In this document: piece by piece, positions 26,230-34,095 of the stretch
Position numbering within the stretch: position 1 is the first letter of the stretch
Layout of the letters: every line of letters begins with the position of its first letter
Assembly: GCA_964636385.1 (NCBI GenBank)
Contig: CAZWSC010000096.1
Span: 143,472-207,471, forward strand
Length of the DNA: 64,000 nt
Source: CAZWSC01 sp964636385
Lineage (GTDB): Bacteria; Eisenbacteria; RBG-16-71-46; CAIMUX01
Direction of reading: 5' to 3'
The notes under the pieces: generated by a model
Seen by the model: only the letters and a program-made list of their open reading frames with translations
Told to the model about the DNA's origin: nothing
Databases searched by the model: none
Position numbers and translations under genes: made by a program

Positions 26230-27015
26230 ATGAAGCACGGACTCCTGCTCTCAAGCTGGAACGTCAACTCGATAAGGGTACGCGAGGATCACGTCGCCAG
26301 GTGGCTCCGTGAGGCACAGCCTGATCTTCTGGCGATCCAGGAGCTCAAGGTGGAGAAGGATTCCTTTCCAGCGACCCAGTTTGAGGCGGCCGGATACACG
26401 GTGGAGGTGAATGGGCAGAAGAGCTGGAACGGTGTCGCCCTGATCTCCAGAGATCCTCTGACTCAAGTTGAGCTCGGGATACCAGAGCTTCCGGGAGACC
26501 CGCAGGCAAGAATCCTGTCCGTAACCTGGCGCGACATTCGTGTCTTCAACCTCTACGTGCCGAACGGGCAGGCCGTTGGAACGGAGAAGTACGTCTACAA
26601 GCTGGAGTGGTTGAGGGCACTCTTCCACCACATAGCCGGCCGGTACAGACCGCAGGACCCTCTGATTATGATGGGTGACTTCAACATCGCCCCCGAAGAC
26701 CGAGACATCTATGACCCGGCCGGGTTCCGGGACCAGGTTCTGTTCAGCGGTCCGGAGCACGATGCCCTGAACCGCCTTCTGGATTGGGGGTTCGTGGACC
26801 TGTTCCGGCTTCACCACGATGATCCAGGGCTGTACTCCTGGTGGGATTACCGTCAGGGCGCATTCAGGCGGAACCACGGGGCGCGGATCGACCTGATCCT
26901 GGCGACCAGATCCCTGGCGCGGATGTCAGTCTCCTCGGAAATCGACGTTGGGCCGCGGAAGTGGAGCCGGCCGTCCGATCACACTCCGGTGACAGCTCGC
27001 CTGCTTCGCGGTTGA
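26230..27015 (+). CDS. xthA: Exodeoxyribonuclease III (AP endonuclease, EEP family)
   Basis: DNA repair enzyme that cuts 5' to abasic sites and degrades 3' ends. The 261-residue length is typical. Catalytic blocks are all present: SSWNVNSIRVR (Asn), LLAIQELKVEKD (Glu), VFNLYVPNGQ, MGDFNIAPEDRDIYDP (Asp/Asn) and RPSDHTPVTA (Asp-His). GGAGGTG at 26219-26225 precedes the ATG. There is no signal peptide, in contrast to the membrane-bound EEP protein at 17535. Confidence 0.95.
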   Translation: MKHGLLLSSWNVNSIRVREDHVARWLREAQPDLLAIQELKVEKDSFPATQFEAAGYTVEVNGQKSWNGVALISRDPLTQVELGIPELPGDPQARILSVTWRDIRVFNLYVPNGQAVGTEKYVYKLEWLRALFHHIAGRYRPQDPLIMMGDFNIAPEDRDIYDPAGFRDQVLFSGPEHDALNRLLDWGFVDLFRLHHDDPGLYSWWDYRQGAFRRNHGARIDLILATRSLARMSVSSEIDVGPRKWSRPSDHTPVTARLLRG

Positions 27016-27338
27016 ACTCCGTTCTCAGACCTGGCAGCAGTTCGTCCGAAGGTGGCCACTCCGCAGTTCACCCCTGCCGGCAGACTGCTCAGATAGCCCT
27101 GGAGCGGTTCGTTGCGTACATCACTTCTCGATGGTGAAATGTAGACAGAGATTGCTGAGCCTTTCGGGGGTATAATGGAGGTGCGCCGGGGTGGAACTGA
27201 GGGTCCGCCAGGAGGGCGGCGGAACCGGCAAGGCCATGGGAGCGGCAGGACAGCAAAGGAAATCCCGTCGCTTTCATGGAACAGGCATCAGAGGAAGAAC
27301 ATCCTTGGCCGGACCGACCGGAAAGCGAGGCGAAAGCC
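27016..27338. other. 323-base intergenic region with a candidate promoter
   Basis: This holds the 3' flank of xthA and the leader of the hemerythrin-like gene. A perfect TATAAT lies at 27171-27176. The best -35-like hexamer upstream, TAGACA at 27142-27147, is 23 bases away, which is too far for a standard promoter, so an activator or another sigma factor may be involved. I see no strong terminator hairpin after xthA. Confidence 0.45.
27171..27176 (+). promoter_or_regulatory. Candidate -10 box (TATAAT)
   Basis: Perfect consensus -10 hexamer 163 bases before the hemerythrin-like start. In DNA this GC-rich it stands out, but no properly spaced -35 is present. Confidence 0.4.
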
Positions 27339-27815
27339 ATGAGTACCGCCCAGACAATCATCAAGAACGAGGAGTTCCTCAAGGATCACCGCAGGATCCG
27401 CCGCCGGTTGCTGCGTCTGAGGGACCATTCGGGCCCGGATGCGGGCTTCCCCTCAGTACTCAGCTCGCTGGTTGCCTGCATGGTGGAGATCGAGGGCCTT
27501 CTGCCCGAGCTTTCCAGCCACTTCAGCCAGACGCAGGAGCTCGTGCACGACTCCGCGTACTCCGCGGATGTGTCCAACGAGGCGATGCAGATTCTGGAGC
27601 AGACGATGAGCCGCCACATCCCCCACCTGAGGGAACTGCGCGCGTTGCTGGATAGCGGGCGGCGTCTGATCCAGGAGCTGCGGGCAGGCAGGGACGCGGC
27701 CTCCATGGGAGAAGCTCTGAGGATGTACCTGCACGCCTGTGCGCTCGATCTGCTGGACCAGGTGAGCAGGGAAGAGGTTCTGATCTTCTCTCCGGAGGTT
27801 TCCGGGAGCGCGTGA
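27339..27815 (+). CDS. Hemerythrin-like helical protein
   Basis: A 158-residue all-helical protein. The start at 27339 follows GAGGCGAAAG; an in-frame ATG at 27276 is possible. The pattern of histidines and acidic residues is like an HHE/hemerythrin four-helix bundle: KDHRRIRRRLLRLRD, LSSHFSQTQELVHDS, MSRHIPHLRELRALL and YLHACALDLLDQVSREEVLIFSP (shown in parts). The last segment matches the usual terminal block with H, EE and P, but the HFxxEE of the second helix is changed to HFSQTQ, so a full di-iron site is uncertain. It may be an oxygen or iron-linked sensor, or a degenerate member. Confidence 0.6.
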   Translation: MSTAQTIIKNEEFLKDHRRIRRRLLRLRDHSGPDAGFPSVLSSLVACMVEIEGLLPELSSHFSQTQELVHDSAYSADVSNEAMQILEQTMSRHIPHLRELRALLDSGRRLIQELRAGRDAASMGEALRMYLHACALDLLDQVSREEVLIFSPEVSGSA

Positions 27816-27831
27816 TCAACTTCGGGGACAG

Positions 27832-27873
27832 GGCCTTCCGCCGGAATCCATCCGGCCTTTCCGGCGGAAGGCC
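27832..27873. terminator. Strong hairpin, 15-bp perfect stem
   Basis: GGCCTTCCGCCGGAA (27832-27846) pairs perfectly with TTCCGGCGGAAGGCC (27859-27873) around a 12-base loop. It lies 17 bases after the hemerythrin-like stop and between convergent genes. There is no T-tract, so termination in either direction depends on the stem alone. Confidence 0.7.
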
Positions 27874-27877
27874 GCGA

Positions 27878-27903
27878 CCCCGCCGGGGGGAACAACGGCG
27901 GGG
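27878..27903. terminator. Second hairpin of a tandem pair
   Basis: CCCCGCCG (27878-27885) pairs with CGGCGGGG (27896-27903) around a 10-base loop, 5 bases after the first hairpin. It probably serves the minus-strand gene ending at 27948. Confidence 0.6.
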
Positions 27904-27947
27904 CCGGGTGCGACTGCGTCAGCATCTGCATGGGCGAAACCGGATCG

Positions 27948-28211
27948 CTATTGGCGTGACTTCCTCCGTCCCCATCCCAGGTACCACCCGGCGGCCAGGC
28001 CCAGGCACGCCGCGGTTGCGATGATCGTACCCGGATGCTCCTGGACGTAGGTTTCCGTCTGGCGGCTCGCCTTGTACAACCCTCCCATCATGCTCTCCCT
28101 TACTCCCTGAGCCCAATCTGTTGCAGTCGAAGTCCACGCCTGACCCTTTTGGAAGACCGGATCGTCCGGGGTCGGGCCATCGAAGACCCTAACACTCAGT
28201 TTCGGTGACAT
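27948..28211 (-). CDS. DUF883-like (ElaB/YqjD-type) tail-anchored membrane protein
   Basis: The start at 28211 is fixed by GAAGGAG upstream. The 87-residue protein has a soluble, likely helical N-terminal two-thirds (TDWAQGVRESMMGGLYKASRQ) and one C-terminal transmembrane helix preceded by VQEHPGTIIATAACLGLAAG and followed by the basic tail GRRKSRQ. The EHPG-helix-glycine-W-R pattern is the DUF883/YqjD signature. E. coli members bind ribosomes at the inner membrane in stationary phase. The same role here is only inferred. Convergent with the hemerythrin-like gene. Confidence 0.75.
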   Translation of the reverse strand: MSPKLSVRVFDGPTPDDPVFQKGQAWTSTATDWAQGVRESMMGGLYKASRQTETYVQEHPGTIIATAACLGLAAGWYLGWGRRKSRQ

Positions 28212-28563
28212 CGTGATCTCCTTCTGCTGGTCAGGACTCCCATCCTTGCGGCTCAGGACTCGCATCCGGTGAGCCCGGGGCGGTGATTCACTTCGCCGGA
28301 GCTTCAAGCTTCGTGCCCTGAAGCCCGCGCCTTCGACAAATCTGAACGCGTGCAATGTGTCGGTTATCCCCATGTGATCAAGTAGATTGCCGGAGGGTGG
28401 CAGCCCGATGCGAAGATTCGGAGGCTTGTCCCGCCCTGGGACACCTGTTGGATGAGTGCAATCTGACGGATCTGCCATTACGGCAGGTGCACATTGCAGT
28501 TTCTTATGGGTGTACCAGGGAGGGGGTACCTTCCAGTCTGATCAGGCAGGGAATCTGCCGGCC
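28212..28563. other. 352-base intergenic region, no gene seen
   Basis: It lies between two minus-strand genes and should hold the promoter of the DUF883-like gene and the end of the barrel transcript. A small hairpin (CTGCC, 5-base loop, GGCAG near 28476) is visible. I see no credible ORF with a ribosome binding site, no RNA gene and no repeat. Confidence 0.5.
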
Positions 28564-29970
28564 TCAGTCGAGCCCGAACTCGGAGAGTGTGACCCCGATG
28601 CGGACCGGACCCCGCCTGTGTCCCATGGGCCATGCGAAGTCTATCTGGACGTAGGAGAGGATTCCGCTCAGGTCGACGCTCCTTCGAAGGCCGAATCCGA
28701 GATCCCAGAGGAAATCACTCCCCCTGGGCCCGCACAGGTCGGAGACGCGGTGAACAGGGCCGTCTCCCCAGACGGCCCCCCCTTCGATGAATGGAACCAG
28801 CGTGAGGTTGAGATCCCTGACTACCGGTAGTGTCGTACGACTGATCAGCATGTCGGCCAGACGGTACTCCAGCCTTCCGAAGATGCGGCTTGTTCCCACA
28901 AGTGTGTCCGGCGTGTCGTGCCCGCGGGGAGGGAAGGCCTTCAGACCGGCACTGCCACCGAGATCTCCGAGTGCCTGGCGCGGAGCCCGTCCCGTGGCAA
29001 GTGTGGCCGCACCGCGAAGCTGAACCGTGTCTTCGGAGCGTACAGGCCTGGTATACCAGAGATCTGCCGAGAGACGGCCGTACTCACGGCTTCCACCCAG
29101 GATGCTGCCCCCATAGACAGAAGCCTCTGCATCCAGGATGAGTCCCCTGACCGAGGCCTCCGAGATGTACATGGGCTGCCGCATGAAGGAGATGCCGATC
29201 CCGTTGAGGGTGACCGGATCAGCCTGCTCGTTGACTGCCATCCAGCTGTCAGAACCGAAAAGCCGCCAGTCTGTAACAGGATCCACCGGCGTCTGCCGCA
29301 TCCGGTTCCACCCCAGGCGGATCCGGCTGTCGGGATCGAAGCTCCATGCGATGCCGGCTGCTCCCTTCCTCTCGTCCATGTAGTTTCCGGCATCATAGCC
29401 GGCAATCAGGGCCATCAGGGTTGTCCCATACGGGCTGTGGTTTCCGAATGGCCGAATCTCCGACTGTCCCTCCAGCCACAGACTCAGGCCTTCATGTCCG
29501 GGAACAGGGATCTCCAGTTCTCCCATGGCAGCCGGGCGTTCGCGGCCCGTATCGTAGCCCGCAATCAGGGTCAATCGCCTGATGAGGGCGACGCGCCATC
29601 CAAGTGTAAGACCACCCTCAAGGTGGAATCCCTCCGCCTTGGTATAGCGCAGCCCGAACTCGGGGGATATGCGCCGATGCGATTCCTGTGCAACCACGGC
29701 ATCATAGGCGGCCATGACACTGTCCCACGTGTCGGGTTGAAACGCGGGTGTGAAATCCTCGTAGTCGCCGTCCTCGTCCCACTCCAGAAGGGATTTGTGG
29801 ACAGGCGACGCAGGCTCCGGCGAGCCGGAAAGAACGGGCGTCAATGCCGGCGTCTGCTTGTCATCCTCTGACCCGATGGAGATCGACTGGGTAATGCCCA
29901 GGAGCAGAAGGCTGAGCAGGGCCGAAAGAGCTTTAACACCTGTCGTGTTCCCGAAACGGGGGGGTGTCAT
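28564..29970 (-). CDS. Outer-membrane beta-barrel protein, D15/BamA-like C-terminus
   Basis: The start at 29970 precedes a signal peptide (VKALSALLSLLLLGITQS). The 468-residue mature region alternates polar and aromatic residues as in beta strands. The C-terminal part has the look of the bacterial surface antigen (D15/Omp85) barrel: GSAGLKAFPPRG, FGRLEYRLADM, LTLVPFIEGGAVWGDG, LWDLGFGLR and LSYVQIDFAWPMG. POTRA domains are not evident, so this may be a stand-alone barrel or a TamA/patatin-type C-terminal barrel rather than BamA itself. The ribosome binding site is weak. Function unknown. Confidence 0.75.
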   Translation of the reverse strand: MTPPRFGNTTGVKALSALLSLLLLGITQSISIGSEDDKQTPALTPVLSGSPEPASPVHKSLLEWDEDGDYEDFTPAFQPDTWDSVMAAYDAVVAQESHRRISPEFGLRYTKAEGFHLEGGLTLGWRVALIRRLTLIAGYDTGRERPAAMGELEIPVPGHEGLSLWLEGQSEIRPFGNHSPYGTTLMALIAGYDAGNYMDERKGAAGIAWSFDPDSRIRLGWNRMRQTPVDPVTDWRLFGSDSWMAVNEQADPVTLNGIGISFMRQPMYISEASVRGLILDAEASVYGGSILGGSREYGRLSADLWYTRPVRSEDTVQLRGAATLATGRAPRQALGDLGGSAGLKAFPPRGHDTPDTLVGTSRIFGRLEYRLADMLISRTTLPVVRDLNLTLVPFIEGGAVWGDGPVHRVSDLCGPRGSDFLWDLGFGLRRSVDLSGILSYVQIDFAWPMGHRRGPVRIGVTLSEFGLD

Positions 29971-30530
29971 CGGAGGGTTGTGGAAGGTGTCCGGTTGATT
30001 GATCAACGCCGTTTGCCTCCATCCTCGATCGCCGGCTTCCCGGGCCCGGGCCGCGGCTCTGCCCCGGACCGCCTGCTGACAAGGCCAGCAGGATACCACA
30101 CGCCGGGATCCCCGGCCTCGGCTACTCCACCTTCATCCTGCGGGCAGGTGACAAGCGGCAGGATCCCTGCACGGCGCGGAGGTGACGGTGCATGGCGGCT
30201 CCGGCAGCGGTCCCGCAGTTCCGGCGCGGCGCTGCCGGGCGCGGACCTCGTAACGAATGGTGTGTCAATCAGTTGCATCACGCAATGTGAGGCTTCGGGA
30301 GTCCCTTCCGCCCCGTGCCGCGTCCGCTCCCGATGCTTCGTTCTGATGTGTGAGAAGGGTGCTGACTAACTATGCCGTTGGGCCGGGCCGATACCTGACT
30401 CGGAGTTCGCCAGGCAATCACTGGTGTGAACCGGTTCCGGACGTGCGGGAAGGACAGGCAGATCCAGGCGTCGAGGTTCAGTGCTCTTCATGAGTATGGA
30501 GAGAGGATGCCTGAATGGAGAACCGCGAAT
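29971..30530. other. 560-base divergent intergenic region
   Basis: It separates the minus-strand barrel gene from the plus-strand glycosyltransferase gene and must contain both promoters, though I cannot pick a convincing -35/-10 pair for either. Short open frames on both strands (for example 30003-30281 minus) lack ribosome binding sites and recognisable content. In-frame GTG 30426 and ATG 30507 upstream of the glycosyltransferase start lie here and are treated as non-coding. Confidence 0.45.
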
Positions 30531-32336
30531 ATGAGCGTTGACTCGCTGGGGGCAGAGGAGATCATTGCCGACGAATCATCCTGTTCGGGCGATCGGATCG
30601 TGATGGACCCCGACGCGGATCGGGACAACAGGACCGCGGCCGGCCGCCTCATGTCATCCCTTGGCGTGCCCGTGGTGACCGCTTCCGTCTTCTTCGCGCT
30701 TGGCCTCTGGTGCACGAACACGGGTCCGGCGTTGACCCCCGACTCGGTGCAGTATCTCAGCGCGGCTCAGAACATCGCAGCTGGGCACGGAGTGGTCACG
30801 TCAATGACGCCACTCGAGATAACACCTCCGCGTGTTCCCTTCGCTGCCTGGCCTCCCCTGTATCCCCTTCTGCTCTCGGCGGGGAGCCTGCTTTCCGGTC
30901 AGGCGGGCGGGTTGCCTTCAGCACCGATCGAGTGGGCCAGGGTGATGAATCTCCTGGCCGCTGCGCTGGCCGTCTTCCCGCTTGCAGCGCTGACCCGCTG
31001 GTCGGCCGGATCCATATGGGTTGCGCCCGTTCTCATATTCTATGCAGTCTTCCTTCCAATCCATGTTGCGGCATCCTTCATCTGGTCCGAGAGCCTGTTT
31101 AACCTCCTCCTGCTCATCTCATTGGCATGCCTGGTCCGCGGGCTCATCGAATCCCGTCGGCGGTGGCAGGAGCTTGTGCGCATATCGGAGCTATGCCCGC
31201 ATGGGGATATGCACACATGGCCACCAGCCTCGCCCAGCAAAGTCCGCCGGGATCCGGCCTGGACGTGGTTCCTGGCTGCCGGGCTCGCCGCCTCGCTTGC
31301 CACATTGACGCGCTACCTCGGGTTGAGCATTCTGCTGGCGGGATCTGTCGCCCTGATCATAAGGTCGGAGACCTGCAGCATGCGCAAGATAGCCGGGCGT
31401 CTTGCGCTTTTCATTCTGCCCGGAGGGCTACCGATCGGTCTGTGGGTACTGCGGAACAGGGTGCAGACCGGCTACTTCTTCGGGGAGCTTCGGCCTGAAT
31501 CCCATCTTGGTCTCGAGGGTGTTCTGCACGGCACCTTGCGGGCACTGGCGGTGGACTGGGCAGCGCCTTCGGCCTTCGCCGAGCCGGTTCTGGTCGTTGC
31601 GGGAGCCATTGCCGGGATGATCGGGTTCACCTGGCTTCTGGGCACGGCTGTCCGCCGTTTCGGGCCCGGGACCACGGAAACGCATGACTGGAGGCTTACG
31701 ACTGTCACGGTACTGATGTGCTTCGTCACATGCTACCTGGGCAGCATAGTCCTCTCGGCAGTCAGGGTTGTTTACGATTCCATGAACTCGCGCCTGCTGA
31801 TGTCCGCCTATCCTGCGATGCTTGTGCTTCTGGCGGTTGCGGTGAAGGGGGCATATGAGCACCCTTCCACGGGCAGGGGGGTGAGGGTGTCACTGTGGGC
31901 GGCCGGTCTGGTACTGGTGCTTCTCAACCTGGGAGCGACCGTCCGATATGCTGCAGGTCCCAGGGAATCGAGAGAGATGAGCTGGCCCTACTGGCGCAGT
32001 GTTGTCTGGGGCAACCCCGCGTGGGCCGATGAAGCCGGATTCCGGGCCGTCGGGGCACTCCCGGAGGGGACGGTCGTCCTTTCCAACATATGGGAGGCCG
32101 TAACACTCCATACCGGCCGGCCCAGCAAGCCTCTGCCGCCTGTCCGGGATAACGGCTTTCCGGGGAACGTGCTCCTATACGAGGGCGCTTACATTCTTGT
32201 TGATCAGCACGAGCGGCACGATGTTGTCGGCGTTGCGGAGATCGAGTCGATCGGCACCACGCCTCCCGGTATTGTGCCCGTCGGAGAGTGGGGGGCGATG
32301 CGCCTCTACCGGATCCGCCACGAGATCGATCCATGA
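30531..32336 (+). CDS. Multi-spanning glycosyltransferase, ArnT/PMT (GT39/GT83)-like
   Basis: GGAGA nine bases upstream supports the start at 30531 (601 residues). The first periplasmic loop has the family motif TPDSVQYLSAAQNIAAGHG, with the acidic residue expected to bind the lipid-linked sugar donor, followed by FAAWPPLYPLLLSAG. About eleven hydrophobic helices follow, and the C-terminal 100 residues form a soluble periplasmic domain. Such enzymes transfer a sugar from polyprenyl phosphate to lipid, glycan or protein. It is followed after 38 bases by a TPR-barrel gene, which suggests an envelope polysaccharide or protein glycosylation role. Acceptor unknown. Confidence 0.78.
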   Translation: MSVDSLGAEEIIADESSCSGDRIVMDPDADRDNRTAAGRLMSSLGVPVVTASVFFALGLWCTNTGPALTPDSVQYLSAAQNIAAGHGVVTSMTPLEITPPRVPFAAWPPLYPLLLSAGSLLSGQAGGLPSAPIEWARVMNLLAAALAVFPLAALTRWSAGSIWVAPVLIFYAVFLPIHVAASFIWSESLFNLLLLISLACLVRGLIESRRRWQELVRISELCPHGDMHTWPPASPSKVRRDPAWTWFLAAGLAASLATLTRYLGLSILLAGSVALIIRSETCSMRKIAGRLALFILPGGLPIGLWVLRNRVQTGYFFGELRPESHLGLEGVLHGTLRALAVDWAAPSAFAEPVLVVAGAIAGMIGFTWLLGTAVRRFGPGTTETHDWRLTTVTVLMCFVTCYLGSIVLSAVRVVYDSMNSRLLMSAYPAMLVLLAVAVKGAYEHPSTGRGVRVSLWAAGLVLVLLNLGATVRYAAGPRESREMSWPYWRSVVWGNPAWADEAGFRAVGALPEGTVVLSNIWEAVTLHTGRPSKPLPPVRDNGFPGNVLLYEGAYILVDQHERHDVVGVAEIESIGTTPPGIVPVGEWGAMRLYRIRHEIDP

Positions 32337-32374
32337 TGGCGTACGGGAACCATGCTTCAGGGAGGGGAGAATCC

Positions 32375-33970
32375 ATGATGAAGCGGCTTGCCGCTCTTCT
32401 CCTGCTGATCCTTCTGCAATCCGCAACTGCCCGGGGAGTCGACATCGATGGGATGCTTGAGCAGGCGCGCGAGGCATCGCACCGTGACGACCATGCGACC
32501 GCCATCGAGTTGTACAGGGATGTCATCCGGGCGGATCCCGCAATGCATGACTCGGTGGCTGCCGGGCTCGCATCCCAGCTGACGTGGGCCGGCAGGTACG
32601 AGGAAGCCATAGGGGAGTTTTCCAGGCTGCTGGAGCGCAATCCCAACCGGATCGAGGCATGGCGGGGCCTTGCCCTGGCGCAGTCGTGGAGTGGTGATAC
32701 GAAGGGGGCCCTGCGGAGCTTCGGGAAGATCCGCGAGCTGGACCCCGGGGACCGCGCGGCCCGTCTTGGCGAGGCCAGGATGAACTCGTGGCTGGGCAGA
32801 TCGACCCGTGCCCTTCGCCAGTACGAGAGCCTCGTGCATGACTATCCAGGTGACCGTGACGCAGCCCTTGGCCTGGCCCAGCTGCACAACTGGCGCGGGG
32901 ATCACCGGAAGTCCTGGAGGATGTACGAGGAGCTGCTGGAGGCGGACTCCACAGGCGGGGGTAGCGGGCCCTGGGAGGGCCTCGCTCTCGCCAGGGACTG
33001 GACCGGGAGGGCGGATCTGGCCCTGGAGGCGTTGTCCGTCCCGCGCTCGCTTGGGCTTGAGAGCGAGAGCAGTATGAAGCTTGAGCGTCAGATCCTGAGA
33101 CGGTGGCCTGTGAGGATCGAGACTGCATCGGACTGGAGCATCGACTCGGATGAGTTCTCCTCGATGACTGTGCGCCTCGAAACGGAGGCCCCGGTGCGTC
33201 ACAGAGGCAGGCTCCGGTTCGGATTCCAGCGGGAGCGCTTTGAGCAGCCTGGAGAACGGTCTCACACGGACATCTGGCTTCGCGCCTCGGGTGACTACAG
33301 GCCGGCGACATTCCTGGCCGTTCGCGGGGCGTTAGCCTCCTGCGTGGATCCGCCTGCCGGATCGGATCACACTCCGGTCCATGCCGATGCAGGAGCTACC
33401 TGGCTTCCGGCCGACCGCCTGCGGCTGGACCTGAGCTACTCCCGCTTCACGATCTTCACCTATCCTGTCTTTCCGGACAGGGTTTCTGCGGATCTGATCG
33501 GGGGCGCGCTGGACTTCCGTCCGCACTACCTCACGACCCTGATTCTGTCCGCCGACAGGATCTCGTACTCGGATGACAACAGCCGCTGGAGTCTGCGTGG
33601 ATGGGGGAGGTGGTGGGTGCTTCACCGGCCGTTGCGTGCCTGGGTAATGGCCGGCGCGCACGCAATGGACTTCGATCGATGGACCGGCAACGGATACTGG
33701 AGTCCGCAGGACTACCGCGCCTTCTACGGCCGTCTGGAAATCGAACAGGATCCCATGACGGGACTGACACTTCTTGCCGGAACTGACGGAGGCTATGCCG
33801 CGGAAGGGAGCGGCTCCCTGTCGCCGTACTTCTCCTGGTACGGCGGCGCCGTATGGCGCTGGAGGGGGTTGAGGCTGGAAGGCAGGGCCGGGCATGCGGA
33901 CTCGAACCTGGAGACCGGCCGTGGATATGAGAGGACCTACGCATCCATCTCGGCAGGCTTCTCCTTCTGA
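32375..33970 (+). CDS. TPR-domain outer-membrane beta-barrel protein (YaiO-like)
   Basis: The start at 32375 (ATGATG) follows GGGAGGGGAGAA. A signal peptide (MKRLAALLLLILLQSATA) leads into about six TPR-like helix pairs (residues about 20-250; AREASHRDDHATAIELYRD, AGRYEEAIGEFSRLLERNP, YPGDRDAALGLAQLHNW). The rest (about 255-531) is beta-strand-rich and ends with SAGFSF, whose terminal Phe is the usual outer-membrane barrel signal. This TPR-plus-barrel design is shared by YaiO and by polysaccharide exporters such as PgaA. Together with the preceding glycosyltransferase it suggests glycan export or surface display, an inference from context. Confidence 0.8.
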   Translation: MMKRLAALLLLILLQSATARGVDIDGMLEQAREASHRDDHATAIELYRDVIRADPAMHDSVAAGLASQLTWAGRYEEAIGEFSRLLERNPNRIEAWRGLALAQSWSGDTKGALRSFGKIRELDPGDRAARLGEARMNSWLGRSTRALRQYESLVHDYPGDRDAALGLAQLHNWRGDHRKSWRMYEELLEADSTGGGSGPWEGLALARDWTGRADLALEALSVPRSLGLESESSMKLERQILRRWPVRIETASDWSIDSDEFSSMTVRLETEAPVRHRGRLRFGFQRERFEQPGERSHTDIWLRASGDYRPATFLAVRGALASCVDPPAGSDHTPVHADAGATWLPADRLRLDLSYSRFTIFTYPVFPDRVSADLIGGALDFRPHYLTTLILSADRISYSDDNSRWSLRGWGRWWVLHRPLRAWVMAGAHAMDFDRWTGNGYWSPQDYRAFYGRLEIEQDPMTGLTLLAGTDGGYAAEGSGSLSPYFSWYGGAVWRWRGLRLEGRAGHADSNLETGRGYERTYASISAGFSF

Positions 33971-33981
33971 CGCCGGGCCGA

Positions 33982-34082
33982 TCAGCCCCGATGCGACATG
34001 ACTCAGCGGGCGACGTTCAGCCCCGACGCGACGCGGCTCCGCGCGCGGTCCGGCCGTCCCGCGCCGTGGAGCCATGTCGCAT
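33982..34082. repeat. Intergenic repeat: two direct and one inverted copy of a 16-23 base motif
   Basis: A motif beginning TCAGCCCCGA occurs at 33982-34004 and again at 34017-34039 with four differences in 23 bases. Its core ATGCGACATG at 33991-34000 recurs inverted as CATGTCGCAT at 34073-34082; with flanking bases the inverted match is 13 of 14. The outer copies can pair into one large hairpin between the convergent genes ending at 33970 and 34096, so it may terminate both. A REP-like dispersed element is the alternative. Confidence 0.65.
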
Positions 34083-34095
34083 GCAGGCCATTCAC

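Noticed and set aside
28564..29970. BamA assignment for the D15-like barrel
   Set aside because: No POTRA domains are visible, and the gene is not near lpxD, skp or other usual bamA neighbours.
30003..30281. Small minus-strand gene in the 560-base gap
   Set aside because: 92 codons, no ribosome binding site, composition Pro/Arg-rich with no recognisable motif.
32288..32374. Earlier start of the TPR-barrel gene overlapping the glycosyltransferase
   Set aside because: It would place about 29 charged residues before a normal signal peptide; ATG 32375 has an excellent ribosome binding site.
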